A program made the translations under genes and the position numbers. The notes below the pieces were generated by a model that was not told the origin of the DNA, did no database searches, and saw nothing but the letters and a program-made list of their open reading frames with translations. This document shows, one piece after another, positions 38,516 to 45,766 of a stretch of DNA of 64,000 nt (positions within the stretch are counted from its first letter, which is position 1; each line of letters begins with the position of its first letter). This DNA is from JALZVT01 sp039029135 (GTDB taxonomy: Bacteria; Pseudomonadota; Gammaproteobacteria; Pseudomonadales; Azotimanducaceae): assembly GCA_039029135.1 (NCBI GenBank), contig JBCCGT010000008.1, forward strand, positions 140,782 to 204,781. The letters run 5' to 3'.

Positions 38516-39211
38516 TCAGGACCGTTGCTTTACGGCTTGTGTTTCGGGGGATACGGGCGCGCTGAACATTCCGACCAGCGCGTCAACCAGGCTGTGCAGG
38601 AATAGCTCGGATTGTTGGCCGCGAAAGGCGCTTTTCTGTCTGGCCTGGTGATACATGGAGGCGGAACACAGCATGATGGCTGCCTCCATGCGGCGTCGGT
38701 AGTCGGCTTCGTCCAGGTGGGGCAGGACCTTGCGCAGCAGTATTCCAGTCTGCTGGCCGCTCGCGCCGCCGCCGCCTTTGGTAAACGCGACCTCTAACGG
38801 GGACGCATCGGACATCGCAAGCTCGTGTCCAAAGGCTTTGACGTAGCGGCGAAAAGCGACGTTTGCCTTTGCCAGCGCAAACGTGGGTTCCACCATTAGC
38901 ATGCAGATCTGCCGCAAGGACGGCTCGGAGGAAGCCCTAAGCGTGGCCGCCAGGCTTGCCGCTCGTTCCGCCTGGACCTGTTCTGATCTCTGGGTGTGAA
39001 TGGCATCCAGTAGACCGCTCAGGTTCTTGAAGTGGTATTGCAGGGCTGATTCGTTCTTCTGGCCCGCCACGGCGATGATTCGCTTGATCGACAGGTTTTC
39101 CATACCCCCTTGGGCGACCAGCTCTTCCGCGGCGCGCATGAGGGCGTCTTTGGTTGCTTCGCTGCGCGCACGGCGGTTGTCGGGGGGTGGCTTGGCGGCC
39201 GTTGATTGCAT
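38516..39211 (-). CDS. TetR-family transcriptional regulator
   Basis: About 231 residues from ATG 39211; upstream in-frame ATGs (39295, 39310) extend the frame without helix-turn-helix homology. The DNA-binding domain is TKDALMRAAEELVAQGG, then LSIKRIIAVAGQKNESALQYHF. The C-terminal ligand domain is helical. It is the only regulator inside the cassette and is encoded just upstream of one putative operator. It probably represses both arms until a pathway substrate binds. Confidence 0.9.
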   Translation of the reverse strand: MQSTAAKPPPDNRRARSEATKDALMRAAEELVAQGGMENLSIKRIIAVAGQKNESALQYHFKNLSGLLDAIHTQRSEQVQAERAASLAATLRASSEPSLRQICMLMVEPTFALAKANVAFRRYVKAFGHELAMSDASPLEVAFTKGGGGASGQQTGILLRKVLPHLDEADYRRRMEAAIMLCSASMYHQARQKSAFRGQQSELFLHSLVDALVGMFSAPVSPETQAVKQRS

Positions 39212-39329
39212 CTGTGCCTTGTGGTGTCTCGATGATTTGGAGTGGTGCGGAAGTCTACCCCACAGCGGATTGAGCGCGCTCGTCATACTGATCATGAACG
39301 CTCGATACATTTTGGGCTGTGAGGCGCAA

Positions 39330-39409
39330 GTTCAAAGAGGTGGATGTGCGCGTGGTCCGCACGAGCGAAACGGTTGGTCCGGGCCCGCGCGATGCCCGGG
39401 CTCGGTCAG
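39330..39409 (+). repeat. Direct repeat copy 2: relic of a PPC-domain gene 3' end
   Basis: In the plus strand it reads FKEVDVRVVRTSE, matching the last codons of the giant fusion protein (FKDVDVRVVYTSE), followed by related hairpin DNA. The stop has been lost and the homology ends abruptly at 39330. The minus strand of this segment now encodes the last ~25 residues of the MauG-like protein. Confidence 0.82.
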
Positions 39410-40621
39410 CATGTCGAGAAACGCGACGAGCGCGGCGCGTTCGTCCGCATTGAGTCCAAGCGGACGCAGCTCGTGCTGACCGTTGTCGATCGGCGGATTC
39501 ACGTAGTGGTCGATCACGGCGGCGAGCGTCGGGTAGCGGCCGTCGTGAAAGTACGGCGCGGTCTTCGAGAGGTTGCGCAGGCTCGGCGTTTTGAAGCGGC
39601 CGGCGAAGTCGTCGTGGCCACCGGTTTCCAGGTGACGCAGGGCTACGCAGTCGGCATCGCTCGCCGCATCGCTGTAGGGGCCCAGGCAGTTGAACTCGTC
39701 CTGCAGCGCGGCCTGGATGCCGATGATGCGACCGAGGTCGAGTTCCGCGCCGACGAAGCGGCCGCTGCCCACGCTGTGGAACGCGCCGTTGGTCAGCAGT
39801 GGTCCGTTGTGGCACTGCAGACACTGCGTGCGCTCGGGATCGATGAATAGCGAGATGCCGAGTCGCTCTGAGGGGTCGATGGCCAGCGGCGCGCGCCGCC
39901 GCAGGGAGGCGACGTAGGCATCGAAGCGCGTGGGTTTTGGCGCCAGCGTACGCTCGAACGCCGCGATCGCCTTGCCGGCGTTGGCGAACAGCCGATTGAT
40001 CTCACGCCTCGCGCCCTGCGGCAGGTCGTGCCAGGCCGCGCTGTCCGCCGCGCTGCCGAGTGGAGCAGCCGTGTAGGCGCGCGGCGGCAGTGTGAAGCTT
40101 GGCGGCGGCGCGCCGAATGCCGCCGCATACAGCTCGCGATAGCGTGGGGAGCCGAGGTCGGCGGCGAGCTGCACTCGGCTACCGGCCATCTCGTTCTCAG
40201 CCTCGATCGGCAGCAGCGCCTGTGCCCACAGGGAATCTCGGCGACCATCCCAATACTGCCAGTACGACCAGGCGGCGCCCACGATACTCGGAGTGTTGCG
40301 ATTGCTGGGCGCGCCTGCCGGGGACGCGGCCCTTGGCAGTCCGTCGGTGAAGGCGAGGGCCGGCACATGACAGCTCGCGCAGGCGCGTTCGGCGCCGGCG
40401 ATGCAAGGATCGAAAAACAGCACTTCACCCAGCCGCGCGGCCGCTGCGCTGTCGGCGACGCGATTGCCCGGACTCGGGCGGATTGGCGGCAGGGCGGTAA
40501 TCGCGAGCGATTCGATCTGGGCAAGCTGACCCGGCGACCAGCCGTCAACGAACGCGGGCGCGCCCTCGCAGCCGATCAACACCAGCGGCGCGATCAATGC
40601 GGCTATTTGTCCGCGCTTCAT
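39332..40621 (-). CDS. MauG/cytochrome c peroxidase-like di-haem lipoprotein
   Basis: About 429 residues from ATG 40621. The lipobox is LVLIGC. Two c-type haem sites are seen: CASCH early and CLQCH in the second half. TAPYFHDGRYPTLAAVIDHY is the family's conserved late motif. Such proteins reduce H2O2 or carry out MauG-type oxidative maturation in the periplasm. The start overlaps the stop of the YtkA-like gene (ATGA), so they form an operon. The last ~25 residues lie in the repeat copy at 39330-39409 and are probably not the ancestral C terminus. Confidence 0.9.
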   Translation of the reverse strand: MKRGQIAALIAPLVLIGCEGAPAFVDGWSPGQLAQIESLAITALPPIRPSPGNRVADSAAAARLGEVLFFDPCIAGAERACASCHVPALAFTDGLPRAASPAGAPSNRNTPSIVGAAWSYWQYWDGRRDSLWAQALLPIEAENEMAGSRVQLAADLGSPRYRELYAAAFGAPPPSFTLPPRAYTAAPLGSAADSAAWHDLPQGARREINRLFANAGKAIAAFERTLAPKPTRFDAYVASLRRRAPLAIDPSERLGISLFIDPERTQCLQCHNGPLLTNGAFHSVGSGRFVGAELDLGRIIGIQAALQDEFNCLGPYSDAASDADCVALRHLETGGHDDFAGRFKTPSLRNLSKTAPYFHDGRYPTLAAVIDHYVNPPIDNGQHELRPLGLNADERAALVAFLDMLTEPGHRAGPDQPFRSCGPRAHPPL

Positions 40622-41076
40622 GGCTGCAGAAGTATCGAGAATGTGGCGCGATCGGGGTGGACGCCGTTGCTGAACGCGGCGACGAGTCGCCACTCTCCGC
40701 TCATGTTGAACAGCATGCCCGTGATCTCGAAGCGCCCGTCACCCAGCGAGCGAGCCTGTGGACGCGACGGCAGGCCGTGGCCGTGCGCATCCATGCCGCC
40801 GTCGATGGTTAACGCGGATACCGGCGCTGCCGTGTCGACCGGGATGATCTCCGCGATCCAGTGGTGGTAGCGACGTAGTGGCACGGAATCTTCGGCGGGC
40901 CGCAGCGTGACGCGATAGCTGCCGCTCGCGGAAGTGGCCGACCAGCAGGGCTGTGGGGCGCAGGTGGCTGTAACAGTGTCGCAGCCGGACAGCGCACAGA
41001 GCACGATGCACGCGAGCGAAAACCGTGCGAGCCGGGCTTGGAGTGGTGTCGCTGTAGCGCGTGCGTGTTGGTGCAT
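40618..41076 (-). CDS. YtkA-like lipoprotein
   Basis: A 152-residue protein with a lipoprotein signal (LACIVLCALSGC). Its beta-sandwich has the YtkA/FixH-like features: YHHWIAEI early, then GGMDAHGHGLPSRP and LFNMSGEWRLVA. The His/Met-rich segment may bind copper. It is translationally coupled to the downstream MauG-like gene, so it may handle metal or substrate for that di-haem enzyme. Confidence 0.82.
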   Translation of the reverse strand: MHQHARATATPLQARLARFSLACIVLCALSGCDTVTATCAPQPCWSATSASGSYRVTLRPAEDSVPLRRYHHWIAEIIPVDTAAPVSALTIDGGMDAHGHGLPSRPQARSLGDGRFEITGMLFNMSGEWRLVAAFSNGVHPDRATFSILLQP

Positions 41077-41220
41077 CGCCAGAGTCTAACGACCCGGTGC
41101 TGTGCGCGAAATACACCGTGGTCGAAGCGACTCTTACTCTGGTGAATCGGACTCAGCGCTCATCAAGAGGCCTGGTCGCTTCATTGGCTATAATCGCGGT
41201 TTTGTCAGGGTGTGCAGGCT

Positions 41221-42102
41221 ATGGAGAACTTTGCGGGCAAGGTTGCTGTGATCACGGGCGCGGCTAGTGGAATCGGACGCGCGCTCACCGAGAAGTGCCT
41301 CGCAGAGGGAATGCACGTGGTCATGGCTGACATCGAAGAGTCAGCGCTTGAAAACGCAGCGGCTGAACTGCTGGCGACCACTAATTGTCAGGTTCTGCCG
41401 ATCGTGACCAATGTCGCGATTGAGGCGCAGCTACGCCACGTGCTCGATGAGGCGGTGGGTGCTCTTGGCGGCGTGCACCTGCTGTTCAACAACGCCGGTG
41501 TCGGCGGCGGGGGCAACGCCTGGACGGCGACGCAGAACGATTGGGACTGGGTGCTTGGCGTCAATCTTTGGAGCGTAATCTACGGGCTGCGTGTGTTCGT
41601 GCCGCAAATGCTGTCTCAGAACGAACCCTGTCACATCGTCAACACGGCATCCGTCGCCGGCCTGCTCGGCGGCACCACCAACGCGCTCTATTCGGTCACC
41701 AAGCACGGCGTCGTGGCTCTGACGGAGAATCTGTCGGTTGATCTGAATGCTGAAGGCGCACAGATTGGATGTTCGGTGTTGTGCCCTGGGTTCGTGAACA
41801 CCAACATATTCGACAGCGGTCGCAACCGGCCGGCTGCGCTCGCGAACGATGAAGCGCCACCGGCGCCGACGCCTGAAGACGAACAGCGTATGGCTATGTT
41901 CCGGGAAATTCTTCGCCGGGGCATGCAGCCGGCCGAGATCGCGGACATTGTCTTCGATTCGATTCGTGCCAACCGGCTGTACATGCTCACCCACGACCAT
42001 TTCGACGAGATGATCCGCACGCGCGCTGACAACATCGTCAGCGGTACGAACCCGGTCATGGGGGAGGCCGCTCTGGCTGGCCTTGCTCGGTTAGACGACT
42101 AG
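41221..42102 (+). CDS. SDR-family oxidoreductase
   Basis: A 293-residue classical SDR from ATG 41221 (an ATG nine bases earlier is in frame). It has the cofactor motif TGAASGIG, NNAGVGG, and catalytic Ser with Y-S-V-T-K. The long tail (residues 210-293; MAMFREILRRGMQPAEIADIVF) matches SDRs acting on steroid-, sulfonate- or alcohol-type substrates. Substrate unassigned. Lower GC than the left half of the window. Confidence 0.92.
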   Translation: MENFAGKVAVITGAASGIGRALTEKCLAEGMHVVMADIEESALENAAAELLATTNCQVLPIVTNVAIEAQLRHVLDEAVGALGGVHLLFNNAGVGGGGNAWTATQNDWDWVLGVNLWSVIYGLRVFVPQMLSQNEPCHIVNTASVAGLLGGTTNALYSVTKHGVVALTENLSVDLNAEGAQIGCSVLCPGFVNTNIFDSGRNRPAALANDEAPPAPTPEDEQRMAMFREILRRGMQPAEIADIVFDSIRANRLYMLTHDHFDEMIRTRADNIVSGTNPVMGEAALAGLARLDD

Positions 42103-42199
42103 CCAGTCGGCCGCGATTCGTCGTCTCGAAAACCTGCCTCTTCTCCTGTCGTCAGGGCTACGCTAGTGTTTGGCGAAACCGAATGAAGAGTTGACAGAA

Positions 42200-42946
42200 A
42201 TGCGGCTTCACCTATCCACCTGGCAGGAAGTAGAGACCTATCTGCAGACCAGTAAAGCGATTCTTATTCCTATCGGCTCGACCGAGCAGCATGGCCCAAC
42301 GGGCTTGATTGGCACTGATGCCTTATGTCCGGAGATCATCGGTGGTCTGGCAGCCGACGAAAGGGGGTTGCTGATGGCGCCGACCTTCAACATCGGCGTG
42401 GCGCAGCATCACATGGAATTCGCCGGTTCCATGACGCTGCGCCCGTCGACTTTCATTGCCAACATGGTTGATTGGGTAGATTCCCTTGCAAAGCATGGCT
42501 TTACCCACTTCTACTGGCTGAACGGACACGGCGGAAACGTGGCTACCATCAACGCGGGATTCGCTGAGATCTATGCAAGTCGGTCGCTTAGCTCTGGTAG
42601 CGATGTGCCATCAGTGAAATGCAGGTTACGTAACTGGTGGGATGGCAAAGAGACCTTCGCCAAGTGCAAGTCGTTGTATGGAAAGGCGCACGGCGCCCAT
42701 GCTACTCCGTCCGAGGTTGCCGTTACCCAGTACGCGTATCCCGACCACATCAAGACTTCACCGTTGTCTCCTGAAATCGCCCCTAGCGGCGGTTTCACCG
42801 ACGCGTCGGACTATCGTCAGCGATTTCCAGACGGGCGAATCGGGTCGAACCCGGGATTGGCGACACCAGAAGACGGTCAGGTGCTCGCGAAACTCTCGGC
42901 GAGAGAAGTGATGCAGGACTTTGAGCGATTCGCCGCGGGGGCGTGA
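42200..42946 (+). CDS. Creatininase-family amidohydrolase
   Basis: About 248 residues from ATG 42200; the frame is open to a TTG at 42170. The metal-binding motifs are GSTEQHGPTGLIGTDAL (Glu, His, Asp ligands) and NGHGGN. AQHHMEFAGSMTLRP is also typical. The family includes creatinine amidohydrolase and mycofactocin- or riboflavin-related hydrolases acting on cyclic amides. No mycofactocin genes are visible. It lies 98 bases after an SDR and 76 before another on the same strand, possibly one transcript. Confidence 0.9.
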   Translation: MRLHLSTWQEVETYLQTSKAILIPIGSTEQHGPTGLIGTDALCPEIIGGLAADERGLLMAPTFNIGVAQHHMEFAGSMTLRPSTFIANMVDWVDSLAKHGFTHFYWLNGHGGNVATINAGFAEIYASRSLSSGSDVPSVKCRLRNWWDGKETFAKCKSLYGKAHGAHATPSEVAVTQYAYPDHIKTSPLSPEIAPSGGFTDASDYRQRFPDGRIGSNPGLATPEDGQVLAKLSAREVMQDFERFAAGA

Positions 42947-43022
42947 TGGTCGAGCGTACCGGTATCGACTGCCGAAGATGACTTGCTAGTAATACAAACG
43001 CAGCGGAAGGGCGAGTGAGGCT

Positions 43023-43853
43023 ATGCACGGCGGTAACAACGAACTACATACAGAAGGCACGAAATTGTTGGAGGGGCGGGTCGTTCTTGTCGTTGGCGGG
43101 GGTCAAACGCCGGGAGAGACTATTGGCAACGGCCGTGCCAGTTCCGTCATTTATGCGCGAGAGGGCGCTCGTGTCGTTGTTGCCGATCGAAGCGAAGCGT
43201 CTGCCGAAGAAACCGTTCGACTGATCGAGACAGAAGGGGGCGCTGCGCTCGCCGTTCGGGCGGACGTTGAATCGGAATCAGACATCCAATCGATGGTGGA
43301 GTCGGCCGTTGCGCGCTTCGGGCGTATCGATGTTTTGCACAATAACGTCGGCGTGAGTCTGGCTGCTGGTGATGCCTCGATAACAAAGATTGAGGCTGAG
43401 GCTTTCGATCGCCTCACCAACCTCAATCTTCGCAGCATGGTGTTAACCTGCAAGCACGTACTGCCGTTGATGCGCGATGCAGGTCGTGGGGTCGTTACGA
43501 ACATTTCATCCATGGCTGCGCATCTTGCCTATCCTTATGTCGGCTACAAGACGACAAAAGCCGCCGTCGTCGCGCTCACTGAGCAGTTGGCAGCGAGTAA
43601 CGCGCGCTTTGGCATTCGAGCCAACGCGATTCTGCCTGGTCTGATGAACACGCCGATGGCGATTGAATCCAGAGTCACGGCCGAAAAGTCTAGGGCTGAG
43701 GTCGTTGCAGAGCGCAACAGACAAGTGCCGCTCGGTGGCAAAATGGGTACCGGTTGGGACGTGGCTTACGCGGCCGCGTTTCTTGCCTCAGATCGCGCCG
43801 GATTCATCACGGGCGTGTCGCTGCCGGTTGATGGCGGTGCCGGCGTCGTCTGA
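43023..43853 (+). CDS. SDR-family oxidoreductase with extended glycine-rich loop
   Basis: A 276-residue SDR. The cofactor loop is unusual, GGGQTPGETIGNGRA, longer than the normal TGxxxGxG; the rest is typical (HNNVGV, Ser, Y-K-T-T-K, PVDGGAG). The N-terminal start is ATG 43023; the protein proper begins near LLEGRVVLVVGGG, so a later start is possible. It probably acts with the preceding creatininase-family gene (same strand, 76-base gap). Substrate unknown. Confidence 0.9.
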   Translation: MHGGNNELHTEGTKLLEGRVVLVVGGGQTPGETIGNGRASSVIYAREGARVVVADRSEASAEETVRLIETEGGAALAVRADVESESDIQSMVESAVARFGRIDVLHNNVGVSLAAGDASITKIEAEAFDRLTNLNLRSMVLTCKHVLPLMRDAGRGVVTNISSMAAHLAYPYVGYKTTKAAVVALTEQLAASNARFGIRANAILPGLMNTPMAIESRVTAEKSRAEVVAERNRQVPLGGKMGTGWDVAYAAAFLASDRAGFITGVSLPVDGGAGVV

Positions 43854-43885
43854 ACAGTGCCGACGAGATTCGAAGCGGAAACCCT

Positions 43886-43915
43886 CTCTGGCGCTGGCGC
43901 GACCAGAGTGCTTTT
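43886..43915 (+). terminator. Possible intrinsic terminator
   Basis: CTCTGG...CCAGAG (arms 43886-43891 and 43903-43908) is followed by TGCTTTT. It sits in the 69-base gap between convergent SDR and HupE/UreJ genes. The stem is short, so confidence is low. Confidence 0.4.
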
Positions 43916-43922
43916 GTCGAGC

Positions 43923-44921
43923 TTAGCCAATGAGCCGCTCGATCAGCCAGAAGCTGCCCGTTGTCCCGATAAAGTAGGTGGCCGCCTTCAGGGCGGGCGC
44001 TTCGATCGCGGTGCCGGCTCGCGCCAGCCATCTCAACAGGGCGAGTGTGATGGCCACGATCAGTAGCTGACCTGCTTCGACGCCGACGTTGAAGGAAAAC
44101 AGCGCGACCGCAAGCTGTGTTTGCGGCAGGCCGATGTCTGCGAGCGTTCCAGCGAACCCGAAACCGTGCACCAGTCCGAAGCCGAAGGCAGCCGCCCAGG
44201 GAAATCTCTGTGTCAGCGTTCGCCTCTCGGGTTGCCGTAGCACGATCGCGACCTCAACCGCTAGAAATACGATCGACAAAGCGACCAGAGCTTCTACCGG
44301 GCGAGACGGAATTCCGGTGTAACCAAGGATCGTGGCTACCAGAGTTATCGAGTGGGCGATGGTGAAGGCCGTCGCCGCTTTGACGACCGGCCAAGACCCG
44401 CGCACCAGCAGCACGAGAGCGATAACGAATAGCAGATGATCCCAGCCGAAGACGATGTGCTCTGCGCCGATAACGAAATAATCGGCGAGCACGGCCAGCG
44501 GTTCTGGTGTGTGGGGAATGTTCGCTACCGGTTCGTCGGCGGTTAAGCGGAAGCTGTGCACCGGGGCATTCATCGGTACAAAGCGCGCTATCGCATCCGA
44601 TTTACCCAGCAGTTCACTTAAGCCGAACTGCTCGCCCGCGAGCGAGCCTGTGCAGGTAAGAGCCGCGCGCCCCATCAAGGCTGCGGCCTGCAACCGCTGC
44701 ACGGATTCGCCGCGCATTGTGCAACTCTTTGGAATCACGGGCTGGAGGCGCTTGGTCAGCAGCGTGGCGCTGCCTACGGCCAGCGTGACTTTCCAATCGA
44801 GCAGATAGTCGCCGTGCTCTACCTCGCGTAATTCGACGACCGAGGGGCGCAGTTCGTGCGCCCATAGTGGTGCGAACGCACTCAGGGCTAGAAGGCTGAG
44901 CAGCAGCCGTGAAGCGTGCAT
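43923..44921 (-). CDS. HupE/UreJ-family membrane protein
   Basis: A 332-residue protein. A signal peptide (LLLSLLALSAFAPLWA) precedes a His-starting periplasmic domain (HELRPSVVELREVE). A six-to-seven-helix HupE/UreJ domain follows, with GAEHIVFGWDHLLFVIALVLL, AHSITL and FGLVHGFGFAG. The His-rich helices are metal-binding in nickel permease relatives. No hydrogenase or urease genes are near; instead it forms a run with a PpiC protein and a DUF3604 protein. It overlaps the PpiC gene stop by one base. Confidence 0.92.
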   Translation of the reverse strand: MHASRLLLSLLALSAFAPLWAHELRPSVVELREVEHGDYLLDWKVTLAVGSATLLTKRLQPVIPKSCTMRGESVQRLQAAALMGRAALTCTGSLAGEQFGLSELLGKSDAIARFVPMNAPVHSFRLTADEPVANIPHTPEPLAVLADYFVIGAEHIVFGWDHLLFVIALVLLVRGSWPVVKAATAFTIAHSITLVATILGYTGIPSRPVEALVALSIVFLAVEVAIVLRQPERRTLTQRFPWAAAFGFGLVHGFGFAGTLADIGLPQTQLAVALFSFNVGVEAGQLLIVAITLALLRWLARAGTAIEAPALKAATYFIGTTGSFWLIERLIG

Positions 44922-45721
44922 TATCTGTCGATGTCGATGCGATATGCGCCAGCAAGCGTCTCGTAAGCGCGCTGCTTCCTGCGCTTGATCTGGTCACTGC
45001 GCCAGTCATTGGCGAGAACGGGCCGCAAGCGTTCGAAATCCGGTACCTGGGTTTCTCGCTTACTCAAGATCACCAGATGCCAGCCGAAACCTGAGCGCAA
45101 TGGCCCCTGCCAGCTTGTCTCTGGATTCAGATTGTCGAGTGCCTGCGCGAACTGCTCGCCGAAGCGCGCCTCGATGTCGCGCACCGTGGCATCCGTCATG
45201 CGAGCTGGCAGGCTGGTAGGCTTTCCGGACGGTGCAGTGTTCTGCAGCGCTTCGCGCGCGGCGGTCTCGGACCGGAACAGCAGTTGACTGAAGCTCAGGC
45301 TCGAAAACAGGCCGTTTTCACCGGAGTAGCGCTCAGTATTCTCCGCGAGAAACGCTTGCAGTATCGCGTCCGTTGGTTTGGCTGTTTCAGCCGCCAGACT
45401 TGCGGACAAGTCCATCTTAGACACGAGACGCCTGCGGACGATCGCGTCACTTACATCCAGCCCAAGCCGCAGCGCCTCGCGATAGAGCACCTCTTCACGG
45501 ACGAAGGCGTCTATCGCCCGATCCAACTCAGCGTCGGTTGGTGAACGACCCATCGAGAGCGCAAAGCTCTCAGCGATCTTCTCCCGCTCGCTGGCACCGA
45601 CTTTGATGACTCGCGAGGAAGGATCAGGTGGTGTGCCGCCCCAGGTGAGCGCCACATATACGATCGCGCCGAGAGTGACGAAGTGAACCAGCGGCTCGCG
45701 TGTCCAGTTTGGAAGAGTCAC
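44921..45721 (-). CDS. PpiC-type peptidyl-prolyl isomerase, membrane-anchored
   Basis: A 266-residue protein with one N-terminal helix (VHFVTLGAIVYVALTWGG). A SurA/PpiD-like helical region (residues 40-120; REEVLYREALRLGLD) and a parvulin domain ending GPLRSGFGWHLVILSKRE follow. It would assist folding of exported proteins. It is between DUF3604 (46 bases upstream) and HupE/UreJ (1-base overlap), suggesting it serves one of those proteins specifically. Confidence 0.9.
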   Translation of the reverse strand: MTLPNWTREPLVHFVTLGAIVYVALTWGGTPPDPSSRVIKVGASEREKIAESFALSMGRSPTDAELDRAIDAFVREEVLYREALRLGLDVSDAIVRRRLVSKMDLSASLAAETAKPTDAILQAFLAENTERYSGENGLFSSLSFSQLLFRSETAAREALQNTAPSGKPTSLPARMTDATVRDIEARFGEQFAQALDNLNPETSWQGPLRSGFGWHLVILSKRETQVPDFERLRPVLANDWRSDQIKRRKQRAYETLAGAYRIDIDR

Positions 45722-45766
45722 GAGTCTCTCTTGTTGTGTCGACGTCCTAGAAGTTCGTTGCCGGGG

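Noticed and set aside
31850..39330. Cassette as an integrase- or transposon-borne element
   Set aside because: No integrase, transposase, tRNA site or terminal inverted repeats visible; only the diverged 80-bp direct repeat flanks it.
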